Source: an alpha proteobacterium HIMB59
GTDB taxonomy: Bacteria > Pseudomonadota > Alphaproteobacteria > HIMB59
Assembly: GCA_000299115.1 (NCBI GenBank)
Contig: CP003801.1
Span: 558,001-622,000, forward strand
Length of the DNA: 64,000 bases
Direction of reading: 5' to 3'
The position numbers and the translations under genes were made by a program. Of this stretch, positions 1-10,025 are shown in pieces. The stretch's first letter is position 1; the number at the start of each line of letters is the position of its first letter. Below the pieces are notes generated by a model. The model was not told the origin of the DNA, did no database searches, and saw only the letters and a program-made list of their open reading frames with translations.

Positions 1-1
1 T

Positions 2-415
2 CCTTTCTTACCTTTATTCAAAAAAGGAGAAACAAAATTTCAGCCAATTTATGTTAATGATTTATCTTTAATGATTTTCAACTTAATCAATAATTTCGAT
101 AATTATAAAAATCAAAATATATCAGCAGTGGGGCAGGAGGTTTTTACTTTTAAAGAAATTCTATCTCATATATTTAATTCTCTTCAAAAAAAGGAAAGAT
201 TTATAAACATCCCATCTTTTTTTGCAATTATCCAAGGTAAAATTATGGAAAAGCTCCCAAAACCACTTTTTACATATGATCAGTATGTTACTCTATCTCA
301 CCATAGCATAGATGAGAATGGCGCAACAAAGGTTTCTAAAATTATTGAAAAAGATTTATCTAATATGAAATTAGTAACAGCTCAGTATTTAAAAAAATTT
401 ATTGATAGAGTTTAA
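2..415 (+). CDS. NDUFA9-like NAD(P)-binding protein, 3' end only
   Basis: The frame is open from the window edge, so the true start lies upstream. Translation before the first internal ATG (position 71) gives KFQPIYVNDLS, which resembles the conserved stretch of short-chain epimerase-like proteins related to the complex I accessory subunit NDUFA9. The remainder (GQEVFTFKEIL, then a helical tail) fits the C-terminal substrate-side part of that family. The Rossmann nucleotide-binding N-terminus is outside the window, so the cofactor cannot be judged. The stop codon overlaps the stop of uppP on the other strand in a shared TTAA. Family membership is moderately supported; a role in complex I assembly or quinone metabolism is known for relatives and only inferred here. 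Confidence 0.65.
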   Translation, partial: PFLPLFKKGETKFQPIYVNDLSLMIFNLINNFDNYKNQNISAVGQEVFTFKEILSHIFNSLQKKERFINIPSFFAIIQGKIMEKLPKPLFTYDQYVTLSHHSIDENGATKVSKIIEKDLSNMKLVTAQYLKKFIDRV

Positions 416-1167
416 CTCAATAAAAATAAAATTATTAAGCCGAAAATTAAGCGATATATTACAAAAGGTTTAAAACCAATATCATTAATGTAACTTATAA
501 AAAGTCTAAGCGTTAAATAAGCAAAAATAAAAGTGAATATAAAAATAATCAAAAGATTAAAATCAAACTGTATTGTATCGATATCTCTTATATTAGATAA
601 AAAAGAAATAAGAATTATTGGCATACCCAAATAAAGACTCATTACTGAGGAGTTTTTTCTATTTTCCCCCATTAATCTAAAAGCAATAATGCAACTACCT
701 GATCTGCTGAATCCGGGTAAAAAAGCAAGACATTGGAAGAAGCCGGCCAGCAAAAATTTTATTTTTTTGTCAGATATTTTGATTACTTGGAAAACTTTTA
801 AATCTGATAGGTAGAGCAATATTCCGCCTAAAATTGATGTATAGCCAATTATTTGAAAGCTAAAAAAATTTATATCGAACAATATAAGTAATGCACCAAC
901 TACTACTGCTGGAATTGTAGCTAGAGTTATTGGAATAACATTTAATTTGATATTATTAAATTCAAGATGATTTTGCCTGTACAGGTAAAATACTAATGCC
1001 AATAATGAGGAGAAATGGGCAGTAGTTTCATACAAGTAATTTCTTGAGTCACCTTTACTATACAAAAGTTCAAGTAAATTCAGATGGCCACTTGAGCTAA
1101 TAGGGATAAACTCTGTGACTCCCTGAATGATCGAGTAGAAAATATAAAAAAGGTAATCAATAGTCAT
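412..1167 (-). CDS. uppP: Undecaprenyl-diphosphatase UppP (BacA)
   Basis: Inner-membrane enzyme that dephosphorylates undecaprenyl diphosphate to recycle the lipid carrier for peptidoglycan and surface polysaccharides. Both family signatures are visible: GVTEFIPISSSGHL near residues 16-29 and PGFSRSGS near residue 150. These hold the glutamate, serines and arginine of the active site. The rest is a series of hydrophobic helices. At 251 residues it is slightly shorter than typical. It starts at ATG and is divergent from gltD across a 95-bp gap. It converges on the NDUFA9-like gene with overlapping stops. Confidence 0.93.
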   Translation of the reverse strand: MTIDYLFYIFYSIIQGVTEFIPISSSGHLNLLELLYSKGDSRNYLYETTAHFSSLLALVFYLYRQNHLEFNNIKLNVIPITLATIPAVVVGALLILFDINFFSFQIIGYTSILGGILLYLSDLKVFQVIKISDKKIKFLLAGFFQCLAFLPGFSRSGSCIIAFRLMGENRKNSSVMSLYLGMPIILISFLSNIRDIDTIQFDFNLLIIFIFTFIFAYLTLRLFISYINDIGFKPFVIYRLIFGLIILFLLS

Positions 1168-1262
1168 AAATTATTATCAAATAAATATTTACATAATTTT
1201 AAATAACAATTATAAATTCATTTCTTTTTGAATGTATCTTTAAAAAGTAATAATTTATTATC

Positions 1263-2678
1263 ATGTTAGAGTTTCATAAAAAAAATCAACAGAATCCTGA
1301 TAAAGCAGAACCTGAAAAGAGAATAAAGGATTTCCAAGAAATATACAGACAGTTTGACCAAAACACATCTGTAGAACAATCATCTAGATGTTCACAATGT
1401 GGTGTCCCTTTCTGTCAAATCCACTGCCCTTTAAATAATAATATTCCTGATTGGTTAAGATACATAGCTGAAGGTAGATTAAAAGAAGCCTATGAAATTT
1501 CATCTTCAACTAATGCTTTCCCTGAAGTTTGCGGGAGAGTTTGCCCACAAGACAGATTATGTGAAGGAAATTGTGTCGTTGAGCAAGCTGGTTTTGGTGC
1601 AATTACAATCGGCAATCTTGAAAAATATTTAACTGAAGTAGCTTGGGAAAATGGCTGGATTCAAAAAATTAATTCCTCAAGTCATAATAACCAGAAAATT
1701 GCGATTATTGGCTCAGGCCCTGCCGGTATGGCAGCAGCGTCTTACTTAGTTAAACAAGGTTATCAAGTTGATGTTTTTGAAAAAAATGATCGAGCTGGCG
1801 GCTTGATGATTTATGGAATCCCTAATTTTAAATTGGACAAAAGTGTTGTAGAGAGAAGAACCGAATGGCTATCTGAGAGTGGGGTTAAATTTCATTTAAA
1901 GAAAGAAGTAGGAAAACACATATCCTTTCAAGAACTTGAAAAAGATTATGATGCAATACTTGTTGCCACTGGTGTTTATAAAGCAAGACAATTAGATATT
2001 GAGACTAAGAATATCGAAAATTCTCTTCCTGCTCTTGATTTTTTAATTGAAAGTAACAGAGTTGGTTTAGGAGATACTCCATCTAAAAATAAATTTTTAG
2101 ATGCAAAAGATAAACACGTTGTTGTAATTGGCGGAGGCGATACTGCTATGGATTGTGTTAGAACAGCTATCCGACAAAAAGCAAAAGAAGTAACATGCCT
2201 TTATAGAAGAAATAAAGAAAACATGCCCGGGTCTGCGAGAGAAGTTTTAAATGCTGAACAAGAAGGAGTAAAATTTAACTGGCTCTCTGTTCCATCTAAA
2301 ATCATCTCACAAGATAAATCTGCATCTAGTTTGGCATACAAAGTAGCAGCTTTAGGAGAGGCTGATGAGACTGGGAGACGTAAACCAATTGACACTGGTG
2401 TTGAAAAACAAATTAAAAGCGATCTTATCATTCAAGCTCTTGGATTTGAACCAGAGGATCTTAACCAACACTTTGGTACAGATTTAGAGGTAACTAGCTG
2501 GAATACGATTAAAATAGACTTCAAAAAATTCCAAACAAGCAACCCGAAAGTATTTGCGGCTGGCGATATTGTCAGAGGAGCGTCTCTTGTAGTATGGGCC
2601 ATACATGATGGTAGAGAAGTCGCTAAATCTATACATCAATTTTTAGAAAATAATCTAGTCAAAAAGAAAGCATCCTAA
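1263..2678 (+). CDS. gltD: Glutamate synthase small subunit
   Basis: Beta subunit of NADPH-dependent GOGAT; takes electrons from NADPH through FAD and iron-sulfur clusters to the large subunit for glutamate synthesis. The N-terminus has cysteines at 43, 46, 51 and 55 (C-x2-C-x4-C-x3-C) and a second set in CGRVCPQDRLCEGNC, the usual 4Fe-4S ligands. Two dinucleotide folds follow: GSGPAGM near residue 150 for FAD and GGGDTAMD near residue 290 for NADPH. The length of 471 residues is normal. The stop overlaps the gltB start as TAATG, so the two subunits are probably translationally coupled. Confidence 0.96.
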   Translation: MLEFHKKNQQNPDKAEPEKRIKDFQEIYRQFDQNTSVEQSSRCSQCGVPFCQIHCPLNNNIPDWLRYIAEGRLKEAYEISSSTNAFPEVCGRVCPQDRLCEGNCVVEQAGFGAITIGNLEKYLTEVAWENGWIQKINSSSHNNQKIAIIGSGPAGMAAASYLVKQGYQVDVFEKNDRAGGLMIYGIPNFKLDKSVVERRTEWLSESGVKFHLKKEVGKHISFQELEKDYDAILVATGVYKARQLDIETKNIENSLPALDFLIESNRVGLGDTPSKNKFLDAKDKHVVVIGGGDTAMDCVRTAIRQKAKEVTCLYRRNKENMPGSAREVLNAEQEGVKFNWLSVPSKIISQDKSASSLAYKVAALGEADETGRRKPIDTGVEKQIKSDLIIQALGFEPEDLNQHFGTDLEVTSWNTIKIDFKKFQTSNPKVFAAGDIVRGASLVVWAIHDGREVAKSIHQFLENNLVKKKAS

Positions 2679-5600
2679 TGAGTCAAGAAATAAAAGATTT
2701 CATCAAAAATAGAGAACTTCTCAAAAAGAACCATATTTACAAAGATAGCTATGAACATGACAACTGTGGCGTTGGATTAGTTGCGGCTATCAATGGTGAA
2801 TCGAGAAGAGATATTGTTGAAAAAGGTGTGGAGGCTCTAAAGGCAGTTTTTCATCGAGGTGCTGTTGATGCTGATGGTAAAACTGGAGATGGTGCAGGTA
2901 TTATGCTTGAAGTCTCACACTCTTTTTTTAGTAAACAAGTAACCAAAACTGGCCATTTAGCAGAACAAGATAACTTACTTGGTGTTGGAATGATATTTCT
3001 TCCTAAAAGAGATTTTGGAGCCCAAGAAAAGTGTCGAGCAATAGTTGAATATGAAATCATAAAAGCAGGAATGAGTTTGTATGGATGGAGACAGGTACCA
3101 GTCAATACAGAAATCATTGGTGAAAAAGCAAACTTTACTAAACCAGAAATTGAACAGATAATTTTTACGCCAAAAGACTCCCACGAAAATATCGAAAAGA
3201 GACTCTATTTAACTAGAAGACGAATTGAAAATAAAATCAAGGCATTAAATATAAACGACTTTTATATTTGTTCCTTGTCAACTGAAACCATTGTCTACAA
3301 GGGAATGTTTCTAGCAGAGCAGTTATCTGAGTTCTATCCTGATCTTTTAGACCCTGACTTCAAATCAAAATTTGCTATCTATCATCAACGATATTCAACT
3401 AACACTTTTCCTACTTGGTCTTTAGCGCAACCATTTAGAGTATTAGCTCATAACGGAGAAATTAATACGCTTAAAGGTAATATCAATTGGATGAGCGCCC
3501 ATGAACCAAGAATCACTCACCCCTTTTTCAATGAGAGAATTAATGATCTTAAACCTATCTTGGACTCTGATGCTTCTGACTCAGCTTCTTTAGATGCTGC
3601 GTTTGAACTTTTGGTCCAAACTGATCGTGATCTACCTATGGCTAAATCAATGATTATCCCAGAAGCATGGTCTAATCGTCCTGATATGTCTGAAGAATTA
3701 AAAAATATGTATGCTTATTGTAATGCAGTAATAGAACCCTGGGATGGTCCAGCTGCAGTTTGTGGCAATTTTGGTGACTGGATAATTTCTGGAATGGATA
3801 GAAATGGCCTTAGACCCCTTAGATATATTTTAACTAATGATGGTTTGTTGATCTCAGGCTCTGAAGTAGGGATGATAAATATCGAAGAAAAAGATATTTT
3901 GAAAAAAGGTCGTGTTGGTCCCGGAGAACTAGTAGCGATCAATTATAAAGAGAAAAAATTTTATGAGAGCTTGGAGCTTAAAAATATTCTCAGTAATCGA
4001 CAAGACTTCTCAGAATGGAATAAAAAAACAATACAACTGGATGCAATTCTAGCTTCTGAAGAAATTGACCAACCTAAACTAGAAACAAACTCCTTTTTTT
4101 ATCAGCAGGCAAAATCTTTCAATCTATCCTTAGAAATATTGGATTTAATTTTAGATCCAATGGTAAAAACAGGCCAGGAAGCTACTGGTTCAATGGGAGA
4201 TGATGCGCCTTTAAGTGTGCTTACAGAAAGATATCGAGGATTACATAGTTTTTTCAAACAAAATTTTAGCCAAGTTACTAACCCGCCGATCGATAGTTTA
4301 AGAGAGCAGGTAGTAATGAGTTTAAAAACTCGTTTAGGAAATTTAGGTAATATTGTTGAGGAAGACTCAGAACAATGCAATCTGGTGCTTCTTGAAAGCC
4401 CCGTTCTTCTTAATCATGAACTCTCAACACTTCAAAATCATCTAAACCAATATACTACAGAAATTGATTGTACTTATGATATCAATTCTAAAACTGATTT
4501 TTTAATTGAAATTCAACGTGTTTGTGCTGAAGCTGAGCAGGCTGTAAGGTCTGGTTCCCAACATTTAATCATCACAGATAAAAATATATCTAAAGACAGA
4601 ATAGCGTTACCAATGATATTAGCGACTAGCGCTGTTCACAGTTACTTAGTTAAAAATAATCTTAGAACATTTACATCGTTAAATGTTTCTTCTCTTGAAT
4701 GTCTAGATGTTCATTACTTCGCTGTTTTAATCGGAGTGGGAGCAACAACTGTAAATGCGTCTTTAATTGAAAATCTAGTTAGTGATAGGCTGAATAAAAA
4801 TATCTATCAGAATATCTCTTATTCTACTCTTTTAAAAAATTATAAAAAAGCAATTGAAAAGGGTCTTCGAAAAATTATTAGTAAAATGGGAATTTCAATT
4901 ATTAGCTCTTATCGCGGAGGTAAAAATTTTGAAATTATTGGCTTAAGTAGAAGTATGGTCGAGAGCTTTTTCCCTGGAATGTCATCTAGAATTTCTGGTA
5001 TAGGACTTGACGGGTTAGAAAAGAGAGTTCGTCGCCAACATCAATCAGCCTTTCAATCTGATAATGTCGTTTTAGATATTGGTGGTGAATTTAGATTTAG
5101 AGCAAACAATGAATTACACGCTTATGAGGGAGTTTCCATACATATGTTACAAGAAGCTGTAACAAGGGACTCTTATAACTTGTACAAGAATTATGCTCAA
5201 AGAATTTACAATATGAAACCAATACATATTAGAGATCTTCTTCAATTTAATGAATCACAAAAACCTCTTAAGTTAGATCACGTTCAAAGTATTTCAGAAA
5301 TTAGAAAAAGTTTCGTATCTCCTGGCATCTCTCTTGGTGCCTTGAGTCCAGAGGCTCATGAAACACTCGCAATCGCTATGAATAGAATTGGTTCTAAATC
5401 AGATAGTGGCGAAGGAGGAGAAGACTCGGCTAGATACTCAAAATTAGAAAATGGAGACAACCCAAGTTCATCTATCAAACAAGTAGCTAGTGGAAGGTTT
5501 GGAGTTACAGCTGAATATCTAAATAATTGTAGTGAAATTGAGATTAAAATTGCCCAAGGAGCAAAACCAGGAGAGGGTGGTCAACTACCAGGTTTTAAAG

Positions 5601-7189
5601 TAACGGATCTTATTGCTCGCCTTAGACATAGCACGAAGGGCGTCACACTTATCAGTCCCCCTCCACACCATGACATATACTCAATTGAGGATTTGGCCCA
5701 GCTTATTTACGACCTAAAACAAATTAATCCCAACGCTAAGGTGTGTGTGAAGTTAGTTGCCCAGTCAGGTATTGGTACTGTTGCAGCAGGCGTAGCAAAA
5801 GCTAAAGCAGATGTAATTTTAGTTTCAGGCCACTCTGGTGGAACTGGAGCAAGTCCACAATCAAGCATTAAGTATGCAGGACTACCATGGGAGTTGGGCA
5901 TTAGTGAAGTTCATCAAATTCTCTCATTAAATGGATTAAGAGATAAAGTAATTTTAAGAACTGATGGCGGAATTAAAACAGGTAGAGACATAGTTAAGGC
6001 AGCTATTTTAGGTGCAGAAGAGTATGGTATTGGAACCGCCTCTTTGGTTGCTATGGGCTGTATTATGGTTCGACAATGTCATTCTAATACTTGCCCAGTA
6101 GGTGTTTGTACACAAGATGAAAAACTGAGAGAAAAATTTGGAGGTACTCCAGAAAAAGTTATTAATCTTTTTTCTTTTGTTGCTGAAGAAGTAAGAGAAA
6201 TTTTAGCTTCTTTAGGTTATACCTCTCTTAAAGATGTAATTGGCAAAACAGAATTACTATCTCAAGCGCACTATGGTTCAAGTGATTTAGACAACCTAGA
6301 TCTTAATCCTATTCTTACAAAAATTGATGATGGTAAGATTTATGACTATCACTTAGAAAAGTTTAGAAATGAAGTTCCCAAAACTCTTGATGATTTATTT
6401 GAAAAAGATGGAAAGCAATTTATTGAATCGGGTCAAAAAATTGAATTAACTTATAATATTCAAAATACCCTGAGAACCATAGGAACGAAAATCTCTTCTT
6501 TCATCACAAGAAATTATGGAATGAATAATTTATCTGATGATCACGTTACTTTAAAATTAAGAGGCTCTGCAGGACAATCTTTAGGGGCATTTGCTGTTAA
6601 AGGTTTAACTTTAAGAGTTTTTGGTGATGCTAATGATTATGTTGGAAAAGGTCTTTCTGGTGGAAAAATTATTGTTCAACCAAGAAGTTCATTTACTCAA
6701 CCAAGCCATGAAAATGTCATAATTGGAAACGTAACTTTGTACGGCGCTACTGCTGGAACTCTTTATGCAGCTGGTCAAGCTGGCGATAGATTTTGTGTTA
6801 GAAACTCAGGAGCCTTGGCTGTTGTTGAGGGTTGTGGAGCTAATGGATGTGAGTACATGACTGGTGGAAGTGCGATCATATTAGGAAGTATTGGAGATAA
6901 TTTTGGCGCTGGTATGACTGGAGGTTCAGCTTTCATTTATTCAGAACAAACAAACCTATTAGATATGATGAATAAAGAAAATATAGATACTTATCAAGTT
7001 ATGGATGATAATTGGAAAAACTATCTATTTAAAATTTTAGTTGATTTCAATAAACAAACAAAGTCTAAGAGAGCAGCTTTCATTATTGAAAACTTCGATC
7101 AAGAAATTTCTAGGTTTGTTCATGTTGTTCCAGATGAGGTAATCGATAAACTGAGTTTTCCTGTACAAGAAACGCATAAGATTGCTTAA
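2678..7189 (+). CDS. gltB: Glutamate synthase large subunit
   Basis: Alpha subunit of GOGAT (1503 residues, normal size). It hydrolyses glutamine and transfers the ammonia to 2-oxoglutarate. The order is class II glutamine amidotransferase, central domain, FMN-binding synthase barrel, then the GXGXG beta-helix. The nucleophile is Cys30 in DNCGVGLVA, preceded by a 29-residue propeptide that is normally removed. The 3Fe-4S cysteines lie in CIMVRQCHSNTCPVGVC. The C-terminal glycine-rich helix repeats (GNVTLYGATAG, GCGANGCEYMTGG) are present. It is paired with gltD upstream and is the main ammonia-assimilation route visible here. Confidence 0.97.
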   Translation: MSQEIKDFIKNRELLKKNHIYKDSYEHDNCGVGLVAAINGESRRDIVEKGVEALKAVFHRGAVDADGKTGDGAGIMLEVSHSFFSKQVTKTGHLAEQDNLLGVGMIFLPKRDFGAQEKCRAIVEYEIIKAGMSLYGWRQVPVNTEIIGEKANFTKPEIEQIIFTPKDSHENIEKRLYLTRRRIENKIKALNINDFYICSLSTETIVYKGMFLAEQLSEFYPDLLDPDFKSKFAIYHQRYSTNTFPTWSLAQPFRVLAHNGEINTLKGNINWMSAHEPRITHPFFNERINDLKPILDSDASDSASLDAAFELLVQTDRDLPMAKSMIIPEAWSNRPDMSEELKNMYAYCNAVIEPWDGPAAVCGNFGDWIISGMDRNGLRPLRYILTNDGLLISGSEVGMINIEEKDILKKGRVGPGELVAINYKEKKFYESLELKNILSNRQDFSEWNKKTIQLDAILASEEIDQPKLETNSFFYQQAKSFNLSLEILDLILDPMVKTGQEATGSMGDDAPLSVLTERYRGLHSFFKQNFSQVTNPPIDSLREQVVMSLKTRLGNLGNIVEEDSEQCNLVLLESPVLLNHELSTLQNHLNQYTTEIDCTYDINSKTDFLIEIQRVCAEAEQAVRSGSQHLIITDKNISKDRIALPMILATSAVHSYLVKNNLRTFTSLNVSSLECLDVHYFAVLIGVGATTVNASLIENLVSDRLNKNIYQNISYSTLLKNYKKAIEKGLRKIISKMGISIISSYRGGKNFEIIGLSRSMVESFFPGMSSRISGIGLDGLEKRVRRQHQSAFQSDNVVLDIGGEFRFRANNELHAYEGVSIHMLQEAVTRDSYNLYKNYAQRIYNMKPIHIRDLLQFNESQKPLKLDHVQSISEIRKSFVSPGISLGALSPEAHETLAIAMNRIGSKSDSGEGGEDSARYSKLENGDNPSSSIKQVASGRFGVTAEYLNNCSEIEIKIAQGAKPGEGGQLPGFKVTDLIARLRHSTKGVTLISPPPHHDIYSIEDLAQLIYDLKQINPNAKVCVKLVAQSGIGTVAAGVAKAKADVILVSGHSGGTGASPQSSIKYAGLPWELGISEVHQILSLNGLRDKVILRTDGGIKTGRDIVKAAILGAEEYGIGTASLVAMGCIMVRQCHSNTCPVGVCTQDEKLREKFGGTPEKVINLFSFVAEEVREILASLGYTSLKDVIGKTELLSQAHYGSSDLDNLDLNPILTKIDDGKIYDYHLEKFRNEVPKTLDDLFEKDGKQFIESGQKIELTYNIQNTLRTIGTKISSFITRNYGMNNLSDDHVTLKLRGSAGQSLGAFAVKGLTLRVFGDANDYVGKGLSGGKIIVQPRSSFTQPSHENVIIGNVTLYGATAGTLYAAGQAGDRFCVRNSGALAVVEGCGANGCEYMTGGSAIILGSIGDNFGAGMTGGSAFIYSEQTNLLDMMNKENIDTYQVMDDNWKNYLFKILVDFNKQTKSKRAAFIIENFDQEISRFVHVVPDEVIDKLSFPVQETHKIA

Positions 7190-7911
7190 ATATAAATAGA
7201 AATATTCCTCAAACTTAAAGAGTCGGACATACTATGATCAGCATTTTTAATGGTCACATTTATCAGCTTTGGAAATTTCTTGCTTTTATAAAAACGATCA
7301 TTGTAATTGTGTGGAACGGTTAAATCTTCACTGCCGTGAAATAAGATTACTTCTCCCTTGTAAATTTTATTTAAATTTTTAATCAAATAACCTTCACTAT
7401 TTAAAAATAAATTAGGTGAATACTTATATACGAAATCATCAGCTACTTTTTTTTCAACTATTTGATTTGATTTAATTTGTTTTTTTTCTTTCGTAGATAA
7501 TTCTTTCCATAGTAAATCAACTGTGAAATCTGGAGCTGGTGCAATTCCAATAAGTTTTTTTACTTTGGTTGGATAATAAAGCGCGTATAGCATAGCAACC
7601 CATCCGCCCATGCTACTTCCAATCAAAATTGGATTTTCAATTTTTAAATAGTTTAAAAGATCTTTTAAGTTTTTAAACCAATCCCCAATCCCAAAATTCA
7701 CAAACTCTCCATTTGATTTGCCATGACCTTGAAAATCAAAACATAGAAATGATATTTTTTTTCTTCGGCAGTAATTATTGAAATATTTGGACTTTTTCCC
7801 ATTCATATCAGACAACAAACCATGAATAAATACGAGACTTTTTTTGCTTCTTTTGTAATATCTATAAGCTATTTTGGTATTGCCTTTTAAAAAGTAATTT
7901 AATTTTGACAC
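7186..7911 (-). CDS. Alpha/beta hydrolase
   Basis: A 241-residue serine hydrolase of the alpha/beta fold. The oxyanion motif is FIHGLLSD, the nucleophile elbow is GSSMGG, the acid is probably in HGSEDLTVP, and the catalytic histidine is in NADHSM. There is no signal peptide, so it is cytoplasmic. It resembles ABHD10-type or dienelactone-hydrolase-like thioesterases, but the substrate cannot be read from sequence. The start is GTG at 7911, overlapping the TTG start of the divergent glycosyltransferase by 7 bp. The stop shares a TTAA with the gltB stop. Confidence 0.8.
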   Translation of the reverse strand: MSKLNYFLKGNTKIAYRYYKRSKKSLVFIHGLLSDMNGKKSKYFNNYCRRKKISFLCFDFQGHGKSNGEFVNFGIGDWFKNLKDLLNYLKIENPILIGSSMGGWVAMLYALYYPTKVKKLIGIAPAPDFTVDLLWKELSTKEKKQIKSNQIVEKKVADDFVYKYSPNLFLNSEGYLIKNLNKIYKGEVILFHGSEDLTVPHNYNDRFYKSKKFPKLINVTIKNADHSMSDSLSLRNISIYI

Positions 7912-8999
7912 TTCAAAAGAATATAAAAAAGCTTGTATGTTTACAAATTATTCCTTCTATGGGTATCGGGGGAGTTGAGACAGGTGTTAGAAATATTGCA
8001 GAATATTTACATAAAAAAAAGATAAGTAATTATATTTTATGTGAAACTTCAAAGAAAAATTTGAAAAGTGACAATCTAGACATTATTTACCTTAAAAATT
8101 TAAGTTTCAAAAATCCTCTTCACCAAAAACAGATCAAAATATTTCTAAAAAATCTAATTGAACAAAAAAAAATTAATTTAGTTCATATTTCCTCAAGAGC
8201 ACCTGCTTTTTTTCTCATTAAATTTTTAAAAAAACTTGATGTCAAGATAGTTACAAGTATTCACAATAAGTACAATTCAGAAAATATTTTGAAAAGTTGG
8301 TACAATAATCATTTATTGCGAGGTGATCACATCATTTTCAATTCTTATTTTGTTCGTGATAGCTATGAAAGTTTACTCCTGCCTCAGATGAGTTCATCAG
8401 TAATAAGCAGAGGAATAGACATAGCTCAATTTAAATCAAAAAAAACTTCTGATAAAAAGAAAAATTATCTTTTTGTTCCTTCGCGTATATCTAATTGGAA
8501 AGGCCATGATCTATTGTTGGATTATTTTGTACAATTCCCCAAAAAATATAAAGAAAAATATAAATTATTGTTTATTTCATCTCATAGTTCAAATGATGAA
8601 ATCAAAGTAGACAGAATTATTAAAAAAAATGGTTTAAGTAATAATATAGAATTTATTGAGCCTACTCTGGATATAAAAAAAATATATGAACTAAGTTCTT
8701 TAGTAATTAATATTTCTATTAGGCCTGAAGGCTTTGGAAGAACAATATCAGAAGCTTTATCTATGTCTTGCCCTGTTATAGCCCCCAATATGGGTGGCAC
8801 AAAAGAGCAACTTGAAAACTTTAATTCCAAACTTTTATTTGATATCAGCAGCTTTAAATCATTTTTTAAAGCTTTGGAATATGCACTTCATAATCATAAA
8901 GGAGTTTCAAAAAATGCAAGAAACTTTGTTAAAGAAAATTATAGCGCAGATTTAATGTGTAAAAATACATTAAAGATTTATCAAAATTTAATTAATTGA
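7905..8999 (+). CDS. Glycosyltransferase family 4
   Basis: A 364-residue GT-B fold glycosyltransferase. The N-terminal acceptor domain opens with a glycine-rich loop (MGIGGVETG). The C-terminal nucleotide-sugar domain has the GT4 E-x7-E style motif in RPEGFGRTISEAL followed by PVIAPNMGG. It probably adds a sugar to lipopolysaccharide or another surface glycan, since a GT9 gene follows at once with a TGATG overlap. The start is TTG at 7905; no upstream ATG is available, and the next in-frame ATG falls inside the conserved glycine loop. Acceptor and sugar are unknown. Confidence 0.85.
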   Translation: MTLQKNIKKLVCLQIIPSMGIGGVETGVRNIAEYLHKKKISNYILCETSKKNLKSDNLDIIYLKNLSFKNPLHQKQIKIFLKNLIEQKKINLVHISSRAPAFFLIKFLKKLDVKIVTSIHNKYNSENILKSWYNNHLLRGDHIIFNSYFVRDSYESLLLPQMSSSVISRGIDIAQFKSKKTSDKKKNYLFVPSRISNWKGHDLLLDYFVQFPKKYKEKYKLLFISSHSSNDEIKVDRIIKKNGLSNNIEFIEPTLDIKKIYELSSLVINISIRPEGFGRTISEALSMSCPVIAPNMGGTKEQLENFNSKLLFDISSFKSFFKALEYALHNHKGVSKNARNFVKENYSADLMCKNTLKIYQNLIN

Positions 9000-9916
9000 T
9001 GAATATTCTTGTAATTAAACACGGTTCTTTGGGAGATATCTTTCTTTCGATAGGTGCCATTCAAAGTATTAGACAACATTATCCAGATGCAAGGTTGTTT
9101 CTTTTAACACAATCAAATTATAAAAATATTCTAAATAAGTTTCCCGAAGTTGATACAATCTTGGAAGATAATAGGGACCATATTATTTTATCTATTTCAA
9201 AGATATTAGGATTTGTTAACAAGCATCAAATAAACTTAATTATTGATTTACAAAATTCTTCGAGAACTCAGTTTTATAATTTTTTTATTAAGTATTTTAC
9301 AAAAGCTAAAATTTTGTCATCAAGAAAATTTTCAACATATGCTTACAATCAAAAACCTCTTGGCATTCAACACATTACAGAAAATCATAAAGATCAATTA
9401 AGCAAAATTGGAATTAATGCATATCAAATTTCTAATTTAAATTGGATGATAAAAGAAAATAACATTAATGAAAAAAAGCCCTATGTAATTTTTATACCTG
9501 GTGCTTCTAAAACAGGAGACTATAAAAGGTGGCCGATTAATAATTATGGGATAATAGCTAACTATTTAGCTGACAAGAATTATGACATTTATCTCACTGG
9601 ATCTAAACTTGATGAGGATATAATTAATGAAATTATAAAAATATGCCCAACTGCAAAAAATAAGATCGAAGAGTCAAAAATTGATGATTTTTATGATTTA
9701 TGTCTTAATTCAAGTTTAATTATATCTAATGATACTGGACCAGCTCACATTGCTGGTTTAACTAATCAACACTTAATATGGTTAGCAAATGATAATAAAA
9801 TTTCATTTTCTTGCCATCCTTTAGGTAAAAATGTTCATAGAATTAAATCAAAAAGTGTTAAAGATATTCATCCTAATCAAGTTATTCAAAAAATTGATTA
9901 CATATTAAATATTTAG
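8999..9916 (+). CDS. Glycosyltransferase family 9 (heptosyltransferase-like)
   Basis: Related to ADP-heptose:LPS heptosyltransferases, which build the LPS inner core at the cytoplasmic face of the inner membrane. Family marks are ILVIKHGSLGDI at the N-terminus, the central FIPGASKTGDYKRWP strand-loop and the donor-site SNDTGPAHIAG. I choose ATG at 8999, which overlaps the preceding TGA stop, over an in-frame TTG one codon earlier. It probably shares a transcript with the GT4 gene. The real sugar may not be heptose, because no heptose synthesis genes are in view. Confidence 0.85.
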   Translation: MNILVIKHGSLGDIFLSIGAIQSIRQHYPDARLFLLTQSNYKNILNKFPEVDTILEDNRDHIILSISKILGFVNKHQINLIIDLQNSSRTQFYNFFIKYFTKAKILSSRKFSTYAYNQKPLGIQHITENHKDQLSKIGINAYQISNLNWMIKENNINEKKPYVIFIPGASKTGDYKRWPINNYGIIANYLADKNYDIYLTGSKLDEDIINEIIKICPTAKNKIEESKIDDFYDLCLNSSLIISNDTGPAHIAGLTNQHLIWLANDNKISFSCHPLGKNVHRIKSKSVKDIHPNQVIQKIDYILNI

Positions 9917-10025
9917 TATTTACAATTTGCCAGTGTTTGCTAATAATCCCTTAATGAAATTTAAAACAACCACAAAAGGTTCAACTTTTTGTTAATTTTC
10001 CCTTTGCCTTTCTCCCAATAATATT

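Noticed and set aside
9974-9989. AAAAG/CTTTT inverted repeat upstream of infC as a terminator
   Set aside because: The stem is only 5 bp, AT-rich and has no clean T run after it; such pairs are frequent in this base composition.
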